Origin: Sesamum alatum
Taxonomy: Eukaryota > Streptophyta > Magnoliopsida > Lamiales > Pedaliaceae
DNA: 64,000 nucleotides
NCBI GenBank assembly: GCA_034509735.1
Contig: JACGWO010000005.1
Location: 10,495,692-10,559,691, forward strand
Reading direction: 5' to 3'
The stretch's first letter is position 1. Each line of letters opens with the position of its first letter. The notes under the pieces were generated by a model. The model was given only the letters and a program-made list of their open reading frames with translations, had not been told where the DNA came from and did not search any database. A program made the translations under genes and the position numbers. Positions 46,283 through 56,843 of the stretch are shown here, one piece after another.

Positions 46283-47098
46283 TCACGAGAAAAAAACCTT
46301 TTGCTCGGAAGGATCATAGAAATAATATCCCGCAGTTTCTTTCGGATACCCGATGAACCTGCATAAACTAAACCTGAAGTCCAGTTTATCACCTACTAAT
46401 CTCTTGACATATGCGAGGCAACCCCACACTTTAAAGTATTTGTAGGAGGCAGGCTTGCCATGCCATATCTCATATGGTGTCTGGGATATCTTCTTAGATG
46501 GCACCAAGTTGATAACTTTGGATGATGTCTGAAGAGCATATCCCGAGAAGGATAAGGGGAGTTCGGTAAAACTCATCATGGATCGGACTATGTCCAACAA
46601 GGTCTGACTCCTCCTTTCAGACACACCATTAAGTTCTGGTGTTCTAGGAGGGGTCCACTAAGAGAGAATCCCATTCTCTTTCAGATAATCAATAAGCGCA
46701 CCACTCAAATACTCTCCACCTCGGTCCGACCGAACGGCTTTGATCTTTTGACCAGTTTGGTTCTCCACTTCAAGTCTGTATTCCTTAAACCTTCCAAAGG
46801 TTTCAGACTTGTACCTCATCAGGTAAACATAACCATACCGTGAGTGATCATCGATAAAGGTTATGAAGTATGAGTACCCACCTCTAGCTTGAGTATTTAG
46901 TATGCCACAGACGTCCGTATGGATCAAATCCAACAGACTGTTGGCTAGCGTGCTTTGTCCAGCAAAAGGTTTTTTGGTCATCTTTCCCTTCAGACAAGAT
47001 TCGCAAGTCGGTAGGTGGTCCAAATCATCTATTTCTAAACTCTTTGAGTTCACCAACCTTCTTATCCTATCTTTAGAAATATGAACTAACCTCGCATG
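46283..47098 (-). pseudogene. C1 integrase, catalytic triad present, stops in frame
   Basis: Zinc finger: HARLVHISKDR … CESCLKGKM (about 47098-46975). Core: DLIHTDVCGI (Asp), AVRSDRGGEYLSG (Asp, about 46735-46697), and after a stop GVSERRSQTLLDIVRSMMSF (Glu). Then TPYEIWHGKPASYKYFKVWG and KETAGYYFYDPSEQKVF. The stop at about 46660 lies where C2 has Lys-Trp (ISKWTP). DDE residues are intact, unlike C2, but the protein cannot be read through. Confidence 0.85.
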
Positions 47099-47551
47099 CT
47101 AAATCTGTGCATTATCTTGATTATCATGTTTTCGTTTGTGTTCCGCAGTCATAATCCAATTAGACTGTTGAAGTATGTATAGACCGTTCACCAATTTACC
47201 AAGCAAATGAGAAACACCATCATTTATAATATAAAAACCATTTTTATTGATCGTGAAAGAATATCCCTCCTTATCAAGGACCGGGATGGATACAATATTC
47301 TTAATCATGCTAGGTATATAGAAACAGTCATTCAGTACAATCCTAACATGACTACTAATGGCTAACTCCATTGATCCTACGGCTTCTATAGCAATGGCCC
47401 TGCCATCGCCTAGCCTCAAGATCATCTCATCCTTGGTTAGCCTTCTGCTTCTTTGCAGTGCCTGCGGATAATTGCAGATGTGAGCACCACACTCTGTATC
47501 CAATACAAATGAAGCAGAATTAGTAATCATGTCTACTTCAACCACAAACAT
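47099..47551 (-). pseudogene. C1 protease, active-site Gly changed
   Basis: FVVEVDMITNSASFVLDTEC then GAHICNYPQAL: the DTG of copia proteases reads DTE. The remaining blocks (GDGRAIAIEAVGSMELAISS, FYIPSMIKNIVSIPVLDKEG, HLLGKLVNGLYILQ) are well kept. The frame ends at a TAG where C2 has the Trp of LWHARLGHIS. Confidence 0.85.
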
Positions 47552-48411
47552 ACCTAGCTTGGAGAGGAGTTGTGGGCCCTCTCTCTTCCAATGCCCCTTT
47601 CCTTAGCAATGCATGCAGGCATCATTTGCCTTGGACCGCTGAGAACCACGGGTCTTCCCTTTCCCTTTGCCTATCCCCACCGGGTCAACCGGGGCGCCTG
47701 GAGCGAGAGCAGAGGCCGCAACCGTCTTCCCTTTTCCCTTCTTCCTCTTCCAGCGTCCGATCCTCTTGCCATTCGTCTTGGAGGTCGAAGCCTCTCCTAT
47801 TACTGCCGGCACCGACTTGTGGGTCATTGCCTCATATTGGACCAGCATGTTGATCAACTCATGAATAGACTTCTCAAGTCCGTTCATGTTGTGGTTTACA
47901 ACAAACGGGTCATACGACGGAGGAAGCAACTGGAGGATCACGTCAATGTACGTGTCATTGTTAAGCCCAACTTTAAGGTCCTCGAGTTTCTCCACTAGGG
48001 AGAGTATCTTAACCCCATGACTTTGTACAGACGATCCCTCAGCCAGCTTGGTGCCAAAGAATGCTTTTGTGGCGGCATATCTAATATGCCAGTCCGGAAC
48101 CGCATAAACCTCGTTCATGCAGAGCATTATGGCGAAGACGTTATCCAGTCTCTCATATTGCTTCTGGATGTCGTTAGACATCGAAACCAATATGATACTG
48201 CGTACGTTTAGGTTGTCATCATGCTATTCTCGAACGTCAAACGTTCTTCTGGCGTGGACCCCTCCGGTAAGCCGATCGACGGTGGCTCGTCCAAGATGTA
48301 GCCTTGGTTCTCGAAACCGAGGACAATCCTCAAGTTTCTCAGCCAGTCCGAGTAGTTCTTTCCGTTAAACTTATTGGTCTCAAGTACCATGGTCAATGGA
48401 TTCTTAGACAT
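47552..48411 (-). pseudogene. C1 gag, broken
   Basis: Starts MSKNPLTMVLETNKFNGKNY with SDWLRNLRIVLGF, a usual copia gag N-terminus. A stop after ENSMMTT (48208) precedes the main part (48190-47603): KAFFGTKLAEGSSVQSHGVK, LEDLKVGLNNDTYIDVILQL, LLPPSYDPFVVN. The basic tail (KRKKGKGKTVAASAL) leads to the zinc knuckle CMHC-stop-GKGHWKREG, where a stop falls and the last Cys is Gly. Confidence 0.85.
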
Positions 48412-49200
48412 ATCTACATTTATAAAATGTAAGGCAGAAATTAACAGATGATAGTAATATTATCGTTCAAGTTGAAGATACGGTCTTTTAGTCTTTAACC
48501 CTCCCACTATTTATACGAAAGTCCACCACTCTCAAGCGGAGTTTCGGGAAACCATTTCCTAGTGGGCTTGGGATCCACAAGCGTAATCTGCATGCCCCGC
48601 TTTTACGATTCACATGAAGAAGACCTTGTGGGAGATATCCAATATCATTCTCATCCAATGAGATTCCCAAGATATTTTGCCTCACCTATTCGCATGGTTC
48701 CGAGGACTCCAAGCGAACCATGTTACTCAGTGTTGGGCCCGACCCATCAACCAAATTATGCCTCAAACTGTCGCCCCCACGACTTGTGAGACAGGGAAAC
48801 AACGAGTGCAATCTCTTTGTTCACAACAATGGTGCATCTTTACCCGAGTCCAAGTGTGCCACGACTTGTGAGACCACACTTGAGTAGTGGTAGCTTCCTC
48901 ACCACATTCCTGTGGATGGAAGGCTCGGACAGATCGAAATACCATTTTGATCCAAGTCCGTTCTGGGCCTAATGTTTAATTTGGTCCAACCAAATGAGAG
49001 TTTGTTAAACGACCGAGACCTCATCACATTAAATATTTTAGCATGCATAAATATCCAATATTTAAAGCGTTTAAATAAATACGGCGCATACAGAAAATAT
49101 AGCATACCCCTGTTAGGATTATCACAAGCCCAACCTATGCGACCCACTAAGCCCGCAGTGAGTCTACGGTCTGTCTAGGGTGGTCCTACATTATTACAAA

Positions 49201-49241
<41 letters not shown>

Positions 49242-49920
49242 CATTGTCATTCCAATGGGCCTTGTGGCTCTTCTTGTTTCACGCCTTGATGTTACACCTT
49301 GGGTCTCCAACTCCATAGGCTTGTCAAAAAATTATAACCTCACCAAACTATCTACTCTCATTACAAATGAAAGTAATACATGAAAAATTAATAACAAGCC
49401 TTAACATTATGAGGCTAAAATAACGGGAGATGATAGTCCCAAAACAAGAGGCACACATGCCCCACCCAACAGAATTATAAATAACATACATACATCCATA
49501 CACAAGGTCTAGGGCTCTTGTGATCATCCCATGTTGAATCCATCAACGCACATAACACAATTATTCCAAATAATCATGCTAAACTATGGATATTCAAAAT
49601 ATCCAAGTGATGTCCAACATCACAAGGTACAAATATATAAATAATATCAAAGTTCAAATTTCAAATTCAATAGACATTACATACAATGCATCCAATGCAT
49701 GTATTAAATCCAAATTAATTAAGCAAATTTGATCTAAGAAAAAATCCAATAATTCCATAATCAAATATGCAAAATTAATCCATTTTCAGAATAATGTGCA
49801 GAAATTCCAAAAAATCCAATTTTTCAGAAAACGTCGAAAAACGGCACAAAACGGCCCAGCCGTTATGCCAACCGGCCACCCGCACGCACAGGGCCGTGCG
49901 CGCGCGCGCGAAGGCAGCCA
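48412..49920 (-). mobile_element. C1 5' leader
   Basis: About 1.5 kb of untranslated sequence upstream of gag. It contains a TA microsatellite (49204-49239) and, near 49790-49912, blocks shared with the family A leader at about 5820-5990. No primer-binding site or LTR is left on its far side. No gene recognised. Confidence 0.6.
49204..49239. repeat. (TA)n microsatellite, about 18 units
   Basis: Uninterrupted TA run within the C1 leader. Confidence 0.95.
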
Positions 49921-49944
49921 ACCTGCGCGCCTCCTCCCTCTTCT

Positions 49945-51533
49945 GAGCAACTTCCCTTAGGCTGCAATTAGCCTCCTCCAGCTCTTCCACTCGCTTAAGG
50001 GAGCCCTCGAACAAAGGGCCTCCCTGCTCCAGCCAGCTAAACAAGCTGCCCCTAAGCACACAGGCCTGCACAACAAGAATAAGGGCAATCAGGTTACATC
50101 CATCTGGTTCGATTAATTATCATGCACTAACTTGTTTAGTACAGACACTTACCCTACTAAGGTGAGTAGCAAAGAGACCCAGGGCCTGAGCACGAGGCAA
50201 GTTGTCTACATACGTCTTGTCCTGAGGTGGCCTGATCCCCTTCAGAAATTCACCAGCCCGACTAGGCCCCCTCTCATCCAGCAGCAGGGAATAATCCTCC
50301 TGTAAGGTCCATCAGGGGAGAGCTTCCTTCGTGCCACCCTCTCATCAGTAGGACGAGGAGTTCCCGCTCGTGTAACCGGGTGAGGAGCAGGTGGGGCCAG
50401 AGGACCGTGCTGACCCTTAGCCTTCTCGGTGGGAGTTGGGAGGGCCTGAGCAGGGCGTTTTCCTTTAGGGTCTCCGGTGGAGGCCGAACTGGCAAGAGTG
50501 GAAGGAGGACTCTTGATCAGGGCTCTCCTTGCAGAGGAGCCCGCACCCGGAGTGGCCTCCGCCTTATCTTGCAGCAGCTTCTGAAATATTTTTCCTGCAC
50601 CCAACAGGTAAACACAAACACATATATTAGCACACATTTTCTCTAACCAAAATTCTTGCAGCAAGCAAGCAACAAAAAATAGGTTGCATACCAGCAGCAG
50701 GATCCATGCTTGCCACCTTAGGGCTCAGGCCAAACTGGTGGAGGGTGTACAATCTTGCGAGGATCAAAAGGGGAGGCATTCAAACGTTCAAGTAAAGCCT
50801 GGAAGGCAGCGGGCCTGTTTCGGGCTGAGTATTTTAACTGATCAAGAGGGTTCACACCCCACATCTGGGGAAACCTCCAGGGCTGCGGAGAGGAGATTAA
50901 TAAATAGTCCCGTTTCCACTCTTTCACAGAGGACTCGTTGGACAAAAACGAGCTTCCCCTCGGAAGGTGAAGTAAAAAAGACCAGGACCAGCTCTCTTCA
51001 ACATAAAGAACGAATGGAATAAGGCAGCAGAGGAGACTTCTCCTATATTCCTCACCAGGATGTAAAAACCAGATAGTAGACTAAAGGACTTGGGAACTAG
51101 TTAGTTTAGAGGAACGTTAAAAAAAATAGCCACCTCGCAGAAAAAAGAGGGGATGGGGAATCGAAGGCCTGCCTCCAACTGGGCAAGATAGAAACACAGA
51201 AAGCCAGCAGGAGGAAGATGGGGATGAGCTTCAGGAGTAGGGCCTGGATCACATAATCACCAGGTATCCCGTACTTATCTCGAACCCCTACCAAATCCAT
51301 TTCAGTCAACCTAGACCTATGACATGGAAAGCGACGGCCCCGGTCGAAACCATAAGGTCCTCCGTACGTTTCCTGTTCCCCTCCGCCTCGCTATTTCCCT
51401 CCTCCTCACTCTCACCTACATGGTGGGAAGCAGAGTCAGAAGGAGTGGGATTATCATCACCCTCGTCAGAAGGGTCTAACATATCAATCAAAACATCTTC
51501 TATGGCGTTCCTATCTATACTACCAGTGGACAT
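49945..51533 (-). pseudogene. Antisense gene of G3, two introns, best-preserved copy
   Basis: Opposite to gag-pol. Starts MSTGSIDRNAIEDVLIDMLD at 51533; the acidic N-terminus is followed by VRDKYGIPGDYVI (about 51285-51245), a mark of the plant Transposase_28 (putative gypsy-type transposon) family, then KEWKRDYLLISSPQPWRFPQ and FGLSPKVASMDPAA. Intron 1 is 50595-50691 (97 nt, phase 1; GT-AG), joining to GKIFQKLLQDKAEATPG. Intron 2 is 50066-50152 (87 nt, phase 0), between LFATHLSR and ACVLRGSLFSWLEQ. The last exon is coiled-coil-like (VEELEEANCSLREVAQKREE) and is cut at about 49945 by the C1 junction. A stop after VIGLG (51306), frameshifts near 51250 and 50300, and stops between 51060 and 50950 break it. 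Role unknown. Confidence 0.75.
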
Positions 51534-51539
51534 GACTAC

Positions 51540-52165
51540 CCAACAGAGGGGAGCAAAAGGGCGTACCTAGTTTCAAAGCAGGGAGAAACAAGGAATTAGA
51601 GGAAAGCTCTAAAAAATCTCGAAACCTACGAGGGAAAAAATCGATTTCAGCAAAAATATTCTTTCCATAGAAAAAAAGAAAGAGAGAAAAATCCGCAGAA
51701 AATGCGGGAGAAACTTACTCGGATGAAGGCAGAATGATGGAGAAGGTAGCTTCCCAAGAAAAGGGTCTTGGTAGACGAAGAGTCCCATCCGCGCAGGGCT
51801 CAGGCTCTCTTCTCCTCGCTTAGCGGACACGCCACAATCACCGAGCGCGTGCACAAACACGCGCGGTAGAACTTCTCTTTCTTTTCCTTTGATAGCAATG
51901 ATTATCTTACTAAATCTTCTTTCCAGATAAGTTCAAAACCAATTCAAAATCCGCATGTTATTACACGTACTAAATCCAGTAGGGACCGCGCAGCACAACA
52001 GGATCCACTCCGTTGGAGCAAAATAACAGGATTGAAGCAGCACAATAGGACTTCTCCTGCTAGCACACCTAGGTATATAGCTCTTGTGATAACCTTTGCA
52101 GGACTGTTTATTTCTACTCCACCAGTCCGACAACAAGTCTTGCACTACTGGAGTAGGGGGAGTGA
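51540..52165. other. G3 region between the antisense gene and the 3' LTR
   Basis: No sense-strand gene. It must hold the 5' end of the antisense gene; a TATA-like CTATATACC on the minus strand lies at about 52073-52081. The purine tract GGAGTAGGGGGAGTGA (about 52150-52165) primes plus-strand synthesis just before the LTR. Confidence 0.45.
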
Positions 52166-52960
52166 TGATGCCCCCTCAAAATCCGCTGCGCCAGCCCAAG
52201 AGCTAGGAGCATGCCCCAAGGCTGAGCAGCCCAGCAGCCCGACACCACCAGGCCCAAAAGTAAGGTTTTTCCCATATATAAACCCAATTTTGAATAACTG
52301 ACCTGGCAGGTCCGCGGAAAAGGCTCGTACAGCAAACATAGTCATCAAACAACTCGGATTGCACGTCTCACTGCTAGCCAACACCTCATGCCACGTCGTT
52401 TTAAAAGATATAATCCAGATTCCCAGTAGATTGGCCAGAATCTGGATGTTTCTCAGCAAGCAACTGTTTTCCCGAAAAATCTGGCAGATGTGGTAAGGTC
52501 AACTTAAACGGATATATCTTCACCAATTCAACTCTGATTCATACGTGGTTTGTTGGGTTCGGAAGCCGACTCTTCAGGCATTCCAAATGTATATGGAACT
52601 CAAAAAATCTCTTCCAAAATCTAGTTCAACACTAGATGTAAAAGGAACACACTGTGCAGTCACTTGGCAACTTCAACTTCAGATTCACTCTCTTACAACT
52701 TGACACTTTTCAAGTAACATCTACTCTATCTTTTGCACACGAATTTCTCTCCACTTTTCAGAATATTCACACACCAATTATCACACTTTCACCATTATTC
52801 TCATCTTCTTCAAGTGCTCTTTATTTTATTTAAGTTGAACATTACTGACTTAAGCATCGGAGTGCTAACCCCTCTTGCAGGTTAGTCTCCCCCACAATCT
52901 TGGAAATTTCAAGAAGATCCCTCGACATATTGTGGTGCTGTTGGACTCCGGTACGCATCA
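52166..52960 (+). mobile_element. G3 3' LTR (795 bp)
   Basis: Same ends as the 5' LTR and followed by the target duplication GTATC (52961-52965). The TATA-like box of the 5' LTR is altered here (atgtaaaagg). Confidence 0.9.
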
Positions 52961-53063
52961 GTATCTATAATATTAATTATAAAATCACAATAATATTATT
53001 CAAAACTTATTTTATGGATTAAATAAATCTATGATTTGTGGAATGTAATTTAATGCACTTGAT

Positions 53064-54243
53064 TGAAGGACAAGCAGATCCGCCCGGAAGCGCGAATGAA
53101 AGTGAGAGATGTGAAATTTAACGATTATTTAAAATGAATATCATAATAAAACATCCCAAGGGGTATTCCTTTGGGTGTTCAACCGACGTTAGATGTAGAA
53201 TATAATAATATAAAGCAAGTATATCATATAGGTCACATAGACAACATAAAGAGAACTACATATAAATAAACGGGGCTACTAGCGTTGTTCCCTTCCAAAT
53301 CGATGACAAACGTTCACCAAGATTCAAATGTATGAATCCTCTAACGTAGTCCACACCACACTGGGAGAAATCACGTTTTTCTTGCTAGTGAAAAACGGAC
53401 CTAAGAAGATGAGATCAAAAAAGGATTGCACTATCATATTAGTGTATCTTTCTTAATCTAGCTTTGTTCTTCAATTGATCCTAGAGTAATGAAGCAACAA
53501 AGTGAGAGTGAAAGAGATATATGAGAGTTCATTTCTTTTTCCTAGAAAAAAAATGAATAATAATAATTCTCTTGTTGATGATTATATACGCTTATATATA
53601 TATACATCATCAATGTGATTATTGGAACGTGTCTAAATTCATCCAAGGATGTCTAGATACATTCCAATCAATCCTCATTAATCTTCAATCAAGCCTACCA
53701 CTTTACAAGGTATGATTAAATCATACCAAGTAAAAGAAGCTAAAATCAGCCATCCACATTTAGGAGAAGTTAAACTTCTCCTAATTCCAAAAGTGGAATT
53801 AATATCTTTCTTGGGCCAAGATTTAATGGACGGGATTTTATTGTGATCCAATTACAAAAAGCCCAAGAATTAAATCTAATTTAATTCAAGGTCTAATTAA
53901 ATAATACACATGGATATTTTAATCTAATTAAAAGAACCAAGTCCTTAATCATTACGTAATCGATAAATCTCATTTATCGATTAATCGAGAACACGATGCA
54001 ATATCGGTCCGTCCATCCTATAGACTATCTCATAAATAATCCAATTATTTATCATATTCTAAAATTGACCCCAAGTCAATTCCTTCACCTCTTCGGTGAT
54101 TTGTCTGTGACCTTTTTAGGTTCACCCTTAGCTGGACTTGGGCTCGTGTCCAACAGAAGCCCTTTACCATGGGTGGTCGTCTAGCAACGGTCCATGGCAC
54201 TAGAGGCTAGGTGAATGTTGGTGTGAACATTTAGGCACCGATT
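53064..54243 (-). mobile_element. Copia family B LTR fragment, reversed
   Basis: Its 3' end on the minus strand is GGATCTGCTTGTCCTTCA (53064). It contains the same blocks as 43739-44493 ('gtgattattggaacgtgtctaaattcatccaaggatgtctagata') and reaches 'cctaaatgttcacacc' at about 54240. There it meets a forward LTR fragment head to head. The ~100 bases before it (52966-53063) are AT-rich flank of G3. Confidence 0.75.
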
Positions 54244-54245
54244 GA

Positions 54246-54944
54246 CCGGAATGGGTAACGACATCTAAGGTCCACACCCTAGACTATAACGGTGAGATGG
54301 TAGACAGAAGGACAAACGTACTGAAGAACCTAAACGTTCACGCCATAATATTTACCTAGTGTCTAGTGCCATGGACCATTGCTAGACGGCCACCTATGGT
54401 GACGGACGAATTCCCATCATAGGATGATTGAAAATTCAGCCAAGTTTAGCTAAGGGTAAACCTAAAGAGTCACACACAATCCACTGGTAATGGAGGAATT
54501 AATTTGGGATTAATTCCGGCTATAGAACGATTTAGTTAGATTAAATCGGTTCCTTTTATTAGATTGTTAATTTCTTTTAAATAGATTAAATGGAATTAAC
54601 TAATAAATAGAATTTATTAGAATTTAGGAAATAGGCTCAAAATAATTATTTAATTATTAAAAGCCCAATGGATTATTTTAAATTAGATTTAAATATTCCA
54701 TAAAATCCATCAAGTGATGGACGGACAAGATTGAATAGAGAGATGAAGGGCCAAGATTAGAGTTTGACTTAGTCTTTATCCTAGGTTGACTAGGATTTGA
54801 CTAGGTCAAAATCCTAGTCAACCTATGCCTCTTAATGAGAGTTTGAAGAGGAATAGGAGAATTCCTTTCCTATAAATTCCCATAGCGACACACACACACA
54901 CTAGGTGATCATCTCATGTACATACAAACACACACACGCACGAC

Positions 54945-54997
<53 letters not shown>

Positions 54998-55482
54998 TCT
55001 CGTCCCTTTCCTCTCTTCACTCCAAGATTAGTCTAGTTCCTTGTATTTGATACAAGTGAACTCTAGGTAAATCGATCACGTTAATTCATAACGCTAGGAC
55101 GATTTGTCCTCCCATATTCCTCTTGATTTCTTGCTAGCACGAGGATCAAGATTCAGTGGATTGCATGGACGATTTAGTGGGTTCCTAACTTGAAATCTTG
55201 GTGGCAAAATGTGGAACAACGTGTGTGGTGGAACGAAGAAAACTACAATGGGTATGTCACATTCCTTATGTGTTTGTTTCGTTGCAACCTTATGGCCACC
55301 ATAAACAATTGCATGTTTTATTTTTCTTATTCATGAGATACACCAAACGCCCAGGAGGTTCAAGGGAACACCCCTTGAACGTGTACTTTAATTACGTTTA
55401 AAGCATGTTTAAATTTTCTTATTTTTAATTATCTCGCTTCTGCATTCGCGCTCCCTCCTGGGATGATCCACGCTCGCTTTCA
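54246..55482 (+). mobile_element. Copia LTR fragment at the left of C2
   Basis: Its start matches 59500-59815 (C2 3' LTR) closely: 'gttcacgccataatatttacctagt', 'ggaggaattaatttgggattaattccgg'. It ends GCTCGCTTTCA at 55482, an LTR-like terminus, and coding sequence for a gag zinc knuckle begins at the next base. It contains a CT microsatellite (54947-55001). Confidence 0.7.
54947..55001. repeat. (CT)n microsatellite
   Basis: About 55 bases of CT repeats with one A interruption, preceded by short CA runs (about 54887-54945). Confidence 0.95.
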
Positions 55483-55924
55483 AAAGGGCATTGGAAGAGG
55501 GATTGCCCAAATTCCTCTGCGAGCAAGGTACGTTTGTGGTTGAGGTTAATATAGTCACTAACTCTGCTTCGTGGGTATTACATACAGGCTGTGGAGCTCA
55601 CATTTGCAATGACTTGTAGGTGTTGAAAAGAAATAGAAAACTAAGTGAAGGCGAGGTAGTCCTAAGGCTTGGCGATGGCAAGGCCGTTGCTGCAGAAGCA
55701 ATAGGAACCATCAGCTTAGTAGTTAGTGATCATGTTAGGATAGAATTAAAGGATTGTTATTATGTACCTAGCATGATAAAAAATATCATTTTCATTTCGT
55801 TGTTAGACAATGGTGGTTATGAGTTTTCGATCAATAAAAAATGCCTTTATTTGATGAATGGTGGATTTACTCATCTGCTTGGTATACTTAATAATAGCCT
55901 TTATATTCTGCAAAAGTTTCAATC
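55483..55924 (+). pseudogene. C2 gag end and protease, active-site Asp lost
   Basis: The zinc-knuckle remnant is followed by VVEVNIVTNSASWVLHTGCG then AHICNDL: the DTG box reads HTG. A TAG at 55618 interrupts, then GEVVLRLGDGKAVAAEAIG, VRIELKDCYYVPSMIKNI and HLLGILNNSLYILQ continue to a TGA at 55926. C1 lost a different residue of the same box. Confidence 0.85.
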
Positions 55925-56834
55925 ATGACTGCTCAACACAAACACAAAACAGATAACTATGAGAATACACAATTGTGGCATGCAAGGCTAGGTCACATCT
56001 CTCAAGATAGGATGAAGAGGTTGGTAGACTCAAAGAACCTAAAGGTGGGCAACTTGAGTAACCTACCAACCTGCAAATCCTGCCTGAAAGGAAAAATGAC
56101 CAAAAGGCCCTTTGTTGGACAAAGTAGGCTCGCCATAAGTCTTGGACTTAGTCCATACAAACGTATGTGGACCACTAAGTACTCAAGCTAGAGGCAGTTT
56201 CGCTTACTTCATAACCTTCATCGATGATCACTCACAGTATGGTTATGTTTACCTAATGAGGTGCAAGTCTAAAGCTCTTATGAGGTTGAAAGACTTTAGA
56301 CTTGATGTTGAGAACCAGATCGGGTGCAATACTAAAATCCTGCGGTCAGATGGAGGTAGCGAGTACTTAAGTGGCGAATTTCTCGATTATCTGAAAGAAA
56401 ATGGTATAATCTCTAAATGGACACCTTCCGGGACACCACAGTTAAACGGTGTCTCTGGAAGGAGGAATCGAACTCAGTTAGACATGGTCCGATCCATGAT
56501 GAGTTTTACCGAACTGCCCTTGTCTTTTCGGGGCTACGCACTTGAAACAACAACCAAGTTATTGAACATGGCGTCATCCTGTGTAGTAACCCCAACACCA
56601 TATGAGATATGGCATGGCAAGCCTGCTTCCTACAAATACTTGGGAGTGTGGGGTAGCCCTACATACCTCAAGAGGTTAGTGGGAGACAAGTTAGAATCGA
56701 GATCTAGCTTGTGGAGGTTCGTTGGATATCTAAAGAAAACTGCAGGTTATTACTTTTATGGCCCCTCAGAACAAAAGGTCTTTGTTTTGAAGAATGCAGT
56801 GTTCTTAGAAAAAGGTTTTCCATCGGATACCTAA
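55925..56834 (+). pseudogene. C2 integrase, two catalytic residues lost
   Basis: Zinc finger LWHARLGHISQDRMKRL … CKSCLKGKM, then a frameshift near 56135. Core: DLVHTNVCGPLST (first Asp is Asn), KILRSDGGSEYLSG (Asp kept), GVSGRRNRTQLDMVRSMM (Glu is Gly). Downstream TPYEIWHGKPASYKYLGVWG and AVFLEKGFPSDT, stop at 56832. The domain is otherwise open over 230 codons. Confidence 0.85.
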
Positions 56835-56843
56835 CGTGATGAA

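Larger units (their letters stand above)
43739..49920 (-). mobile_element. Copia element C1 inserted in G3
   Basis: On the minus strand: long leader (about 49920-48412), gag, protease, integrase, RT, RNase H, a purine tract GTGGGAG (44500-44494) and a 755-bp 3' LTR (44493-43739). The 3' LTR lacks its first part compared with the 2.2-kb family. The 5' LTR and primer-binding site are missing: leader sequence meets the antisense gene of G3 at about 49910-49945, so a deletion removed both. A candidate target base string is GACAC (43734-43738), unmatched on the other side. Confidence 0.85.
36388..52960 (+). mobile_element. Gypsy element G3, Tat lineage, both LTRs and target duplication
   Basis: LTRs 36388-37170 and 52166-52960 begin TGATGCCCCCTCAAAATCC and end GTACGCATCA. 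The target duplication GTATC is exact (36383-36387 and 52961-52965). Between them: gag, protease, RT, RNase H, archaeal-type RNase H, integrase, a spacer with 43-bp repeats, and an antisense gene (minus). Copia C1 has inserted in the spacer and part of the antisense gene is missing beside it. The LTRs differ at roughly one base in ten over their first 300 bases by eye, so the insertion is old. No domain reads through without breaks. Confidence 0.92.

Noticed and set aside
50684..51022. 112-codon plus-strand frame
   Set aside because: Complement of the antisense gene of G3; the minus strand has the KEWKRDYLLISS block and conserved introns.
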